Assembly: GCF_002020135.1 (NCBI RefSeq)
Contig: NZ_MPZS01000001.1
Span: 124,001-188,000 of the forward strand
DNA length: 64,000 bases
Direction of reading: 5' to 3'
Source of the DNA: Thioclava marina
Lineage (GTDB): Bacteria; Pseudomonadota; Alphaproteobacteria; Rhodobacterales; Rhodobacteraceae
The notes under the pieces are model-generated. The model was not told where the DNA came from. It saw only the letters and a list, made by a program, of their open reading frames with translations, and made no database searches. Within the stretch, counting starts at the first letter, position 1. Each line of letters starts with the position of its first letter. Of the stretch, positions 40,265 to 47,983 are shown piece after piece. The position numbers and the translations under genes were made by a program.

Positions 40265-40895
40265 CGAAACGCGCCTGCGCGACCAGATTTGCGCTATCGG
40301 GCGCTCGCTCTTCGATCGTGGACTGACTGCGGGTTCCTCGGGAAACATCTCGGCGCGGCTGCCCGATGGCGGATGGTTGATGACACCCACCAACGCGTCG
40401 CTCGGCGCGCTCGACCCGGCCCGGATCTCACTCTTCGACGAGGACGGAAATTTTGTCTCGGGCGACAAGCCGACCAAGGAATCCTTTCTCCATTTCGCGA
40501 TGTATGACCAGCGCCGCGAGGCAGGCGCCGTGATCCACCTGCACTCGACCCATTCGACTGCGGTCTCGATCCTGCGCGACATCGACCCCGAGGACGTGCT
40601 CCCGCCGCTGACCGCCTATCACGTCATGCGCGTAGGAAAGCTGCCGCTCGTACCCTATTACGCGCCGGGCGACCCGGAGCTGGCCGAGGCAGTCCGCTCA
40701 CTCGCTAGCGCACATCACTCGGTCCTGCTGGCCAATCACGGCCCCGTCGTGGCGGGCACGAGCCTGTCGAACGCGCAATACGCCGCCGAAGAGCTGGAAG
40801 AGACCTCCAAGCTTTTCCTCGCATTGCAAGGCCATGCGATCCGCCCCCTCACACCCGCACAGGTCGCGGACCTGCGCGAGCGGTTCAATCTCTGA
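40257..40895 (+). CDS. otnC: 3-oxo-tetronate 4-phosphate decarboxylase (class II aldolase family)
   Basis: The 212-residue enzyme has the class II aldolase zinc site: HLHSTHST and the later LANHGPVV, with GSSGNISARL at the phosphate site and KPTKESFLHF. OtnC splits 3-oxo-tetronate 4-phosphate to dihydroxyacetone phosphate and CO2. It overlaps otnK by eight bases and so works with it. L-fuculose phosphate aldolase-like activity is the alternative. Confidence 0.88.
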   Translation: MSDETRLRDQICAIGRSLFDRGLTAGSSGNISARLPDGGWLMTPTNASLGALDPARISLFDEDGNFVSGDKPTKESFLHFAMYDQRREAGAVIHLHSTHSTAVSILRDIDPEDVLPPLTAYHVMRVGKLPLVPYYAPGDPELAEAVRSLASAHHSVLLANHGPVVAGTSLSNAQYAAEELEETSKLFLALQGHAIRPLTPAQVADLRERFNL

Positions 40896-40934
40896 TCCAA
40901 ATTTGACGATCTATCGACCCTAGCGGAGTATCCA

Positions 40935-41828
40935 ATGACTAAGACCCAGGAAACCATCGGCTTCATCGGCACCGGCCTGATGGGCCACGGCATGGCCAAG
41001 AACATCGTCGAGAAAGGCTATCCGCTGACCGTGATTGCCCATCGCAACCGAAAGCCGATCGACGACCTGGTTTCGCGCGGTGCGACCGAGGCGACCTCCT
41101 ATGAAGACCTCGCATCCCGGTCCTCGATCATCTTCCTGTGCCTTACAGGCGCCCCTGAAGCCGCCGAGGCGGTTGCGAAGCTGACCCCGGGCCTGAAGGC
41201 TGGCAGCGTGATCGTGGATTGCTCGACCGGCGAGCCGACCATGACGGTGAAACTCGCTCAGGACATGGACGCGATCGGTGTCGCCTATGCGGACGCGCCG
41301 CTCAGCCGCACTCCGAAAGAGGCCTGGGAAGGTACGCTCGATTGCATGGTCGGCGCGGACGAAGAGCTGTTCGCCCGCATCGAACCGGTGATCGACACCT
41401 GGGCGGGCAAGATCGTGCGAGTGGGCGGCCTTGGCGACGGCCACCGGATGAAACTGCTCAACAACTTCGTCTCGCTCGGCTACGCCGCGCTTTATTCCGA
41501 AGCCCTCGCCCTCTCGCGCAAGGTCGGCATCCCGGTCGAGCAGTTCGACAAGGTGATCCGAGGCGGCCGGATGGATTGCGGCTTCTATCAGACCTTCATG
41601 GGCTACGCGCTCGAGGGCAACCGCGAGGCGCACAAGTTCACGCTCGCCAATGCCTACAAGGACCTGCGTTACGTCGAAACGATGGCGAATGCCGCCACCG
41701 TCGCCACGCCGCTCGCCAGCACGGCCAAGAACGTTTTTGCGATGGCGATGGCAACGGGGGGCGATGGCCCTGAAGATTACGTCCCTCATCTTGCCGATTT
41801 CGTTGCGCGCGCGAACGGGCTCGACTGA
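40935..41828 (+). CDS. Second beta-hydroxyacid dehydrogenase of the locus
   Basis: The 297-residue protein has GFIGTGLMGHGMAKN for NAD(P) and the catalytic lysine in GHRMKLLNNF. Its substrate motif is ADAPLSRTPKEA, not the usual D-x-P-x-S-G-G, so its substrate probably differs from that of the LtnD-like enzyme. It follows otnC by 39 bp. A hydroxy-acid such as another tetronate epimer is a fair guess. Confidence 0.8.
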   Translation: MTKTQETIGFIGTGLMGHGMAKNIVEKGYPLTVIAHRNRKPIDDLVSRGATEATSYEDLASRSSIIFLCLTGAPEAAEAVAKLTPGLKAGSVIVDCSTGEPTMTVKLAQDMDAIGVAYADAPLSRTPKEAWEGTLDCMVGADEELFARIEPVIDTWAGKIVRVGGLGDGHRMKLLNNFVSLGYAALYSEALALSRKVGIPVEQFDKVIRGGRMDCGFYQTFMGYALEGNREAHKFTLANAYKDLRYVETMANAATVATPLASTAKNVFAMAMATGGDGPEDYVPHLADFVARANGLD

Positions 41829-41853
41829 ACCCCGCCCCTTCCCGACACGAAGA

Positions 41854-41879
41854 CAGCCCGGCCAGTTACGGCCGGGCTG
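41854..41879 (+). terminator. Terminator hairpin after the otnK-otnC-dehydrogenase unit
   Basis: A perfect 10-bp stem (CAGCCCGGCC with GGCCGGGCTG), six-base loop and a T-containing tail (CATCGTTTTGG) lie 25 bp after the stop. Confidence 0.85.
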
Positions 41880-42085
41880 CATCGTTTTGGTCAAATCTCA
41901 GCGAGAACGACCCGCCCCGAGAAAGGCGCCGAGAGGTGCGAACCAAGGTATGGCTCCCGGAGAGCTGGGGCTAAGATGGGCCCCGATCCCCGCGCAAACC
42001 TCGAAGAGGCGGCCTTGACGTCCACAGCGTGACTGGGTTGCGCGCGGCGACCTAAGTTAAGTCCCGGCCCCCGCCCCGCCCTCGA

Positions 42086-42859
42086 TCAGAGCGCCGTCCA
42101 GCCGCCATCGACCGAGATGGTCGTGCCGGTGATCTGCCCGGCCGCGTCAGAGCAGAGGAATACCGCGGTGCCGCCGATCTGCTCGGTGGTCGCGAACTCC
42201 TTCGAAGGCTGGCGCGCGAGGATGACCTTCTCGATCACCTCTTCCTCGGTCATGTTGTATTCCTTCGCCGTATCGGGGATCTGCGCCTCGACGAGCGGGG
42301 TCTTCACATAGCCCGGGCAGATCGCGTTGGCGGTGATGTTTTCCTTCGCGGTCTCGAGCGCGGTCACCTTGGTCAGCCCCACCACGCCATGCTTGGCCGA
42401 GACATAGGCCGATTTATAGGGCGAGGCGGTCAGCCCGTGCGCCGAGGCGATATTGACGACGCGGCCCCAGCCCGCCTTGCGCATCATCGGCAGCGCGACG
42501 GCGGTCGTGTGGAAGGCCGAGGTCAGCATGATCGCGATGATCGCGTCCCATTTCTCGACCGGGAAGTCCTCGATCGGCGAGACATGCTGGATGCCCGCAT
42601 TGTTGACGAGGATGTCGCATTTGCCTGCCTGCTCGATCAGCGCGCGCGCCTCGGCGCCTTTCGACAGGTCCGCCTTGATATAACGCGCGGTGACACCGAA
42701 CTCCTTGCCGAGATCTGCGGCGAGCTGGTGATCTTCCTCGCGGTCGGTGAAGGAGTTGAGCACCACATCCGCGCCCGCACGGGCCAGCTCGCGTGCGACG
42801 CCGAGGCCGATCCCCGAATTCGAGCCGGTGATGACGGCGGTTTTTCCCTTGAGCGACAT
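42086..42859 (-). CDS. bdhA: 3-hydroxybutyrate dehydrogenase
   Basis: The 257-residue SDR has TGSNSGIG (about 10-17), NNAGIQHVSP, a catalytic Ser in IASAHGLTASPYK and Y-x3-K in AYVSAKHG. The QHVSP and HGLTAS stretches are typical of D-3-hydroxybutyrate dehydrogenase, which oxidises the monomer of polyhydroxybutyrate to acetoacetate. AAGGAGAGG precedes the ATG at 42859. It is convergent with the sugar-acid unit and stands alone. Confidence 0.9.
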   Translation of the reverse strand: MSLKGKTAVITGSNSGIGLGVARELARAGADVVLNSFTDREEDHQLAADLGKEFGVTARYIKADLSKGAEARALIEQAGKCDILVNNAGIQHVSPIEDFPVEKWDAIIAIMLTSAFHTTAVALPMMRKAGWGRVVNIASAHGLTASPYKSAYVSAKHGVVGLTKVTALETAKENITANAICPGYVKTPLVEAQIPDTAKEYNMTEEEVIEKVILARQPSKEFATTEQIGGTAVFLCSDAAGQITGTTISVDGGWTAL

Positions 42860-42997
42860 GTCCTCTCCTTCCTGGTGACTGGATACTGAGTCTCGATCTG
42901 GCGCGATCATGGCGCGCGGCCAGCATAAAGACCATGCTGCACGTGCAAATGCGCGTGAGCCCGCGCCGAGGCGGATTGAAACTGCGATGGAGAAAAG

Positions 42998-43072
42998 AAA
43001 AAAGACGCCCGCACAAGGCGGGCGTCAAGTCATGAGGCAGGTTTCATACAGGCAAGAAACCTATCGAGCAGT
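42998..43072 (-). ncRNA. Predicted 75-nt small RNA with its own promoter and terminator
   Basis: On the minus strand a sigma70-type promoter (43079-43107) points to a start near A43072. The predicted transcript has one hairpin, AGGTTTC/GAAACCT with a 10-base loop (43039-43062), a short linker, then a terminator with a perfect 9-bp stem (43004-43012 with 43018-43026) followed by six T. No reading frame fits. No protein gene transcribed leftwards lies upstream, so the terminator needs another client, and a short RNA explains all parts. It lies in the 323-bp gap between bdhA and the YejA-like gene. Confidence 0.55.
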
Positions 43073-43078
43073 GCCCCC

Positions 43079-43107
43079 TTTATAAGCAATCGCGCGCCGC
43101 TCTCCAA
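43079..43107 (-). promoter_or_regulatory. Predicted sigma70-type promoter of the small RNA
   Basis: On the minus strand, TTGGAG (-35, 43107-43102), a 17-base spacer and TATAAA (-10, 43084-43079) are 4/6 and 5/6 matches to consensus, unusually good for this G+C-rich region. Confidence 0.5.
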
Positions 43108-43182
43108 GGGAAAAGTTTGCGCAGTTTCAAACCTCTCGCTAGCTTGGCGTCACAAAATACGGGCAGACGGGGAATTGTTAAC

Positions 43183-45003
43183 ATGCAGGGATCGGTGTTT
43201 TTCCACGCTATCACGGCGCTGGCACTGGGGCTCGCCCCAGTATTTACAGGCCCTGCCCGGGCCGAGCCGCAACCCGCGATCGCAATGTATGGCAAACCGG
43301 CCCTGCCCTCGGGATTCACCCACCTTCCCTATGCCGATCCCGACGCACCGAAAGGGGGCGAGATCCGATTCGGTGTCTCGGGGATGTTCGATTCTCTCAA
43401 TCCCTGGATCCTGAATGGCCGCCCGGCGCAGGGAATCAGTTCCTATGTCACCGAATCGCTGATGGGCCGGTCGATGGACGAGCCCTTCACGCTCTACGGT
43501 CTGCTCGCGGAATCGGTCGAGACGGATGATGCGCGCAACTGGGTCGAGTTCACCTTGCGCCCGGATGCGAAATTCTCCGATGGCAATCCCGTCACCGTCG
43601 AGGATGTGATCTGGAGTTACGAGACGCTCGGCACACAAGGCCACCCGCGCTACCAGAACGCCTGGTCGAAGGTGGACAAGATCGAGCAGACCGGACCGCG
43701 CAAGCTGCGCATCACCTTCAAGGAGGCGGATCGAGAGCTCGCGCTGATCATGGGGATGCGTCCGGTGCTCGAAAAAGCGCAGTGGGAAGGCCGTGATTTC
43801 TCCTCGACCACCGATATAGTTCCGATCGGCTCGGGTCCCTACACGGTGGGGCGCGTCGATCCGGGCAAGTTCATCGAACTCAAGCGCAATCCCGATTACT
43901 GGGGTAACGATCTGGGCTTCAACAAGGGCCGGAACAATTTCGACGTGATCCGCTATGACTATTTCGGCGATGGCGGGGTCGTCTTCGAGGCCTTCAAGGG
44001 CAGCGAGACCGACAGCTATACCGAGACGAACGCAGCCGACTGGGGCCGGAACTACAATTTCCCGGCCGTCACCTCGGGAGAGGTCGTCAAATCCGAGATC
44101 GCGAACGGACGGCCCTCGGGCATCAAGGGGCTGGTGATGAACACCCGCAACCCGCTCTTCGCGGATTGGCGGGTGCGTCAGGCGATGATCGACGCGTTCA
44201 ATTTCGAGTTCATCAACACGACGATCAATGGCGGGGCCGAGCCGCGCATCGCCTCCTATTTCTCGAATTCGGAACTCGGGATGAAACCCGGCCCGGCCGA
44301 GGGCAAGGTGAAGGCGCTTCTCGAGCCCTTCGCCGATCAGCTCCCGCCCGGCACGATCGAGGGCTACGCGCTGCCGCAATCCGATGGCGGCGTGCGCAAT
44401 CGCAAGAACATGCGCGCGGCGACGAAATTGCTCGAAGAGGCAGGCTGGCACGTCGATGGCGACGGCATTCTGAAGAAGAACGGCCGGCCCTTCAGTTTCG
44501 AGATCGTGCTGCAACAGGGCGCGGCCGAGACCCAGAGCGTCGTCGATATCTATGTCGAGGCGCTCAAGAAGCTCGGGATCTTCCCGAAAGTCACGGTGAT
44601 CGACGATGCGCAATATTCGCAGCGCACCAACGCCTATGATTTCGACATGGCCTGGTATTGGCGCGCGCTCTCGCTGAGCCCCGGCAACGAACAGATGCTC
44701 TACTGGGGGTCGAAAGGCGTGACCGAGCCCGGGTCGCGAAACTGGATGGGGATGAACTCTCCCGCCGCCGAGGCGATGATCCGGGCGATGCTGAATGCGC
44801 GCAGTCACGAGGATTTCGTGGCCGCGACCCGTGCGCTCGACCGCATCCTCACGGCGGGGCGCTACGTGATCCCGATCTGGTATGCACCGGTTGACCGCAT
44901 CGCGCATATCAAGCAACTTCATTTCCCGGAGAAGACCCCGCTCTACGGGGCTTGGCCCGGGTTTCAACCCGATGTTTGGTGGTATGACGAGGCAGGACAA
45001 TGA
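43183..45003 (+). CDS. YejA-like ABC transporter extracellular solute-binding protein (family 5)
   Basis: The 606-residue exported protein has a signal peptide (about 1-27, ending GPARA) and the family 5 peptide-binding fold, with LPYADPDAPKGGEIRFGVSG near the mature start, characteristic of YejA. YejABEF imports oligopeptides and peptide antibiotics. The ATG at 43183 places the signal peptide at the N-terminus; a TTG 22 codons upstream is not needed. The permease and ATPase genes expected to follow are absent; the next gene is an entericidin. Confidence 0.85.
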   Translation: MQGSVFFHAITALALGLAPVFTGPARAEPQPAIAMYGKPALPSGFTHLPYADPDAPKGGEIRFGVSGMFDSLNPWILNGRPAQGISSYVTESLMGRSMDEPFTLYGLLAESVETDDARNWVEFTLRPDAKFSDGNPVTVEDVIWSYETLGTQGHPRYQNAWSKVDKIEQTGPRKLRITFKEADRELALIMGMRPVLEKAQWEGRDFSSTTDIVPIGSGPYTVGRVDPGKFIELKRNPDYWGNDLGFNKGRNNFDVIRYDYFGDGGVVFEAFKGSETDSYTETNAADWGRNYNFPAVTSGEVVKSEIANGRPSGIKGLVMNTRNPLFADWRVRQAMIDAFNFEFINTTINGGAEPRIASYFSNSELGMKPGPAEGKVKALLEPFADQLPPGTIEGYALPQSDGGVRNRKNMRAATKLLEEAGWHVDGDGILKKNGRPFSFEIVLQQGAAETQSVVDIYVEALKKLGIFPKVTVIDDAQYSQRTNAYDFDMAWYWRALSLSPGNEQMLYWGSKGVTEPGSRNWMGMNSPAAEAMIRAMLNARSHEDFVAATRALDRILTAGRYVIPIWYAPVDRIAHIKQLHFPEKTPLYGAWPGFQPDVWWYDEAGQ

Positions 45004-45116
45004 AGAAACTGATCCTTTTCGCCGCGCTGGCCGCGGCATTGGCTGGGTGCAACACGGTCGCGGGCGTGGGCGACGACGTCTCTTCGGGCGCGCGCACGGT
45101 CCAGAGCTGGTTCTGA
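45000..45116 (+). CDS. Entericidin-family small lipoprotein
   Basis: The 38-residue peptide starts MKKLILFAALAAALAGC; the lipobox LAGC gives a lipid-anchored Cys17 and a 22-residue mature peptide CNTVAGVGDDVSSGARTVQS followed by WF. This is the entericidin A/B pattern. Entericidins are stress-related toxin/antidote lipoproteins in enterics; in alphaproteobacteria their role is poorly known. The start overlaps the YejA-like stop (ATGA), so the two are translated together. A hairpin follows. Confidence 0.85.
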   Translation: MKKLILFAALAAALAGCNTVAGVGDDVSSGARTVQSWF

Positions 45117-45120
45117 TAAC

Positions 45121-45138
45121 CGTCCGGTGAGCCGGACG
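45121..45138 (+). terminator. Hairpin after the entericidin gene
   Basis: A perfect 7-bp stem CGTCCGG/CCGGACG with a 4-base loop begins five bases after the stop. There is no T-run, so it may stabilise the message as well as slow transcription. Confidence 0.45.
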
Positions 45139-45253
45139 CGATGGAACCAAGCAACCGATAATTTCCTTTTGCCTTGCAAACCTGCCCGCGCGATCCTTTC
45201 TCAGGAAAGGAAGGCGCGTCAGCCGCGCTCTGCGCTCAGGATGGAGAACACAC

Positions 45254-45577
45254 ATGAAATGGCATCATATCGAGGAAAACTGGGCGGCCTTCTACGAGGC
45301 GATCGTCGACAAATGGCCCGAGGCCGACGAGGCCGAACTGGACGAGATCGACGGTGACCAGCGCGCCTTCGTGAAATATATCGCAGAGCTCACCGAGCAG
45401 GAACTGGCCGACGCACGCGAAGAGATCCTCGATTGGATGCGCGGCGAGCTGCCTTCCGACGTGGTGATGGATCCGGGCCATGACGGGCATTCGATCTCGC
45501 TTTCCGCGAAATACGTGGGCGAAGGCGAGGACGAATATGACGACGACGCACGCTTCGGAGATGACGAGAAGGAGTGA
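45254..45577 (+). CDS. CsbD-like protein with acidic C-terminal tail
   Basis: The 107-residue protein begins MKWHHIEENWAAFYEAIVDKW and continues through AELDEIDGDQRAFVKYIAEL, resembling the CsbD stress-protein family (W-x2-IE-x-NW, then a helical bundle). Its last 20 or so residues are strongly acidic (EGEDEYDDDARFGDDEKE), unlike most CsbD proteins. GGAG precedes the ATG. It is a separate unit from the entericidin, 137 bp upstream. Confidence 0.65.
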   Translation: MKWHHIEENWAAFYEAIVDKWPEADEAELDEIDGDQRAFVKYIAELTEQELADAREEILDWMRGELPSDVVMDPGHDGHSISLSAKYVGEGEDEYDDDARFGDDEKE

Positions 45578-45594
45578 GCGGCGTCCCGGCGGAG

Positions 45595-45665
45595 AGGTCG
45601 AGGGGGCGCTGCCCCCGCATGCGTTCCGCATGCCCCCCGGGATATTTTCACCAATTCGAAGGGGC
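45595..45665. repeat. Dispersed GC-rich hairpin repeat, copy B
   Basis: GGGGGCGCTGCCCCC forms a perfect inverted repeat, followed by a second small palindrome (GCATGCGTTCCGCATGC) and CCCGGGATATTTTCACCAA with TCGAAGGGG. The block order matches copy A at 26936-27006. It lies between the csbD-like gene and the acyl-CoA ligase. Confidence 0.75.
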
Positions 45666-45707
45666 ATGGCGCTTGCTCGCACGCAGCGCCCGGCCTAGCT
45701 AGGCGCT

Positions 45708-47228
45708 ATGGACTCGCTTTATCGCACCGCCCCGATCCCCGCCCCGCCAGCCGCCTTCAACATGGCAGCCCATGTGTTGTCCGCTGGCATGTCCACGCCC
45801 GACAAGCTCGCGATGCAGATCGTGAAGCCTTCGGGGGCCGAGCGCTGGTCCTATGCGCGGCTGAACGCTGCGGTGCGAGGCGCCGGAACGGTATTCCTGC
45901 GCGCAGGGCTTGTGCCCGGTGACCGGGTCCTCCTGCGGCTGGGGAACGGGCCTGAATTCCCGGTGGCCTTTCTCGGCGCGATCGCGGCGGGTCTGGTTCC
46001 CGTGCCCTCCTCGTCGCAGCTGACCGGGCCCGAGATCACCAAGCTTGCGCGTGACCTCGCACCCTCGGCCGTCGTTGCGGGCGCGGGTATCGCGCTGCCC
46101 GATCATCCGGCGCAGGTGATCGGTGCCGATGCATTGCGGCGCGCCGAGGAGATCGAGCCCTGCGCTTTTGATCTCGGCGATCCGAACCGTCTTGCCTACA
46201 TGATCTTCACGTCGGGCACGGGCGGCTCGGCGCGCGCCGTGATGCATGCCCATCGCGCGATCTGGGCGCGGCAGATGATGTATCGCGGCTGGTACGGGAT
46301 GGGGTCCGAAGACCGGCTGATGCATGCGGGCGCGTTCAACTGGACCTATACGCTCGGCACCGGGTTGATGGACCCCTGGACCCTGGGAGCAAGCGCGCTG
46401 ATCCCCGCCGAGGGTGTCGAGGCGCGGGCGCTCCCTCTGTTGCTCAAGCGCTTCGATGCGACGATCTTCGCGGCCGCACCGGGGGTGTACCGTCAGATCC
46501 TCAAACATCACGAGCAACTGTCCTTGCCGAAGCTACGCCATGGGCTGAGCGCGGGCGAAGCCCTGCCCGAGCCCACGCGCGCAGCCTGGAATGCCGCGAC
46601 CGGGACCAAGATCTACGAGGCGCTCGGAATGTCGGAATGCTCGACCTTCATCTCGGGCAGCCCCGATCATCCCGCGCCCCCCGGCACCACGGGCTATCCG
46701 CAGGAGGGGCGCACCGTTGCGGTGCTGGGCGAGAATGGCCAGCCCGTGCCGCGTGGCGAGCCGGGCCAGCTCGCGATCCATGAGAGCGATCCGGGGCTCT
46801 ATCTCGGCTACTGGAACGCCCCCGAGGAAACAGCCGCCCGGCGCGTGGGTGAATGGTTCGTCACCGGCGACACGGTGTCGATGGCGGAAGATGGCGCGAT
46901 CACCTATCTCGGGCGCGGCTATGACATGATGAATGCGGGCGGGTTCCGGGTCTCGCCGATCGAAGTTGAGGAAGCGATGCATGACTGCCCCGGCGCGGGT
47001 GACGTGGCCGCCGTCGAGGTCGCGGTGAAAGCCGATGCGACGGTGATCGCCCTGGCCTATACCGGCGAGGCCACGCCCGAGGCGCTGGAGGCCCATGCGC
47101 AACAGGTGCTGGCGCGGTACAAACAGCCGCGGATGTTCCGCCATGTGGACGCCCTGCCCCGCAACCGCAACGGCAAGATCCTGCGTTCGGAGATCCGCGC
47201 GCGGCTGCAAGAGGAGATGATCACGTGA
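45708..47228 (+). CDS. AMP-forming acyl-CoA synthetase, benzoate-CoA ligase type
   Basis: The 506-residue enzyme belongs to the adenylate-forming ligases. The A3 motif is FTSGTGGSARAVMHAH (normally TSGTTGxPK, here with Arg for Lys), followed by YEALGMSECSTFISG, GEWFVTGDTV and the A10 lysine in LPRNRNGKILR. Segments resemble benzoate-CoA and related short/aromatic acyl-CoA ligases. It overlaps the DsbA-family gene by four bases. Substrate not established. Confidence 0.8.
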   Translation: MDSLYRTAPIPAPPAAFNMAAHVLSAGMSTPDKLAMQIVKPSGAERWSYARLNAAVRGAGTVFLRAGLVPGDRVLLRLGNGPEFPVAFLGAIAAGLVPVPSSSQLTGPEITKLARDLAPSAVVAGAGIALPDHPAQVIGADALRRAEEIEPCAFDLGDPNRLAYMIFTSGTGGSARAVMHAHRAIWARQMMYRGWYGMGSEDRLMHAGAFNWTYTLGTGLMDPWTLGASALIPAEGVEARALPLLLKRFDATIFAAAPGVYRQILKHHEQLSLPKLRHGLSAGEALPEPTRAAWNAATGTKIYEALGMSECSTFISGSPDHPAPPGTTGYPQEGRTVAVLGENGQPVPRGEPGQLAIHESDPGLYLGYWNAPEETAARRVGEWFVTGDTVSMAEDGAITYLGRGYDMMNAGGFRVSPIEVEEAMHDCPGAGDVAAVEVAVKADATVIALAYTGEATPEALEAHAQQVLARYKQPRMFRHVDALPRNRNGKILRSEIRARLQEEMIT

Positions 47229-47872
47229 TCACGCTTGATATCTTCGCCGATCCGGTCTGCCCCTGGTGTTTCATCGGCAAGGCGCGGCTGGATCGCGCGC
47301 TGGAGCAGCGCCCCGGCCATTCCATCGTGCGCAGCTGGCAACCTTTCGAACTGAACCCGACAATGCCCGCCGAGGGCATATCGCGCGCAGCCTATCTGCA
47401 GGCGAAATTCGGGCAGGATGGCGCCGCGAAAATGCATGTGCAGCTCCTCGAGATCGCCGAAGCGGAAGGCTACGATTTTCACCCCGAGCGCGTCACCCAT
47501 CAGCCCAACACCCGCGACGCGCATCGCCTGCTCTACTGGGCCGGGATCGAGGAAGCGCAGGAGGCGGTGATGGAAGGGCTGCTGAGCGCCCATTGGCGCG
47601 AGGGGCGCAATATCGGCGATCATGCGACGCTGGGCGCGATTGCCGAAGCCGCCGGGATGGACCGCCGAATGATCCAGCGCCTGCTGGCCTCGGATGCCGA
47701 TCGCGACACGATCATCGCCAAGGAGGACTATGCTCGCGAGCGCGGCATCACCGCAGTCCCCAGCGTGATCGTCGCGAATGCCCATCTGGTGAGCGGGGCG
47801 CAGCCGACCGAGCTTTGGCTCAAAGTGATCGACGAGCTGTCCGGCGCCCCGCCCGAGGCCACGCGACACTGA
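47225..47872 (+). CDS. DsbA-family (FrnE-like) thioredoxin-fold oxidoreductase
   Basis: The 215-residue protein starts LDIFADPVCPWCFIGKARLD with C-P-W-C, then a helical insert and ends TAVPSVIVANAHLVSGAQ with the cis-proline. There is no signal peptide, so it acts in the cytoplasm like FrnE/polyketide-associated DsbA proteins. Start is GTG overlapping the ligase stop. Pairing with a ligase is seen elsewhere, but the partner of this one is not known. Confidence 0.85.
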   Translation: MITLDIFADPVCPWCFIGKARLDRALEQRPGHSIVRSWQPFELNPTMPAEGISRAAYLQAKFGQDGAAKMHVQLLEIAEAEGYDFHPERVTHQPNTRDAHRLLYWAGIEEAQEAVMEGLLSAHWREGRNIGDHATLGAIAEAAGMDRRMIQRLLASDADRDTIIAKEDYARERGITAVPSVIVANAHLVSGAQPTELWLKVIDELSGAPPEATRH

Positions 47873-47983
47873 TGACCTCCGCGTGAGCGCACACGGGTCT
47901 GCGCGCCCTGCCCTCTGGCCTTTGGCACGGATTTGCCTATTGTCGCGCCCGTACCAATCCGTCTTGCGGAAAGATCCCCCGTC

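Noticed and set aside
40906-40934. TTGACG with a -10-like GAGTAT before the second beta-hydroxyacid dehydrogenase gene
   Set aside because: The start would fall on the initiation codon itself, and the 39-bp gap after otnC fits readthrough within one operon.
43150-45255. A 701-codon minus-strand frame over the YejA-like gene
   Set aside because: Antisense shadow of a well-supported exported protein; it also crosses the entericidin gene and its hairpin.
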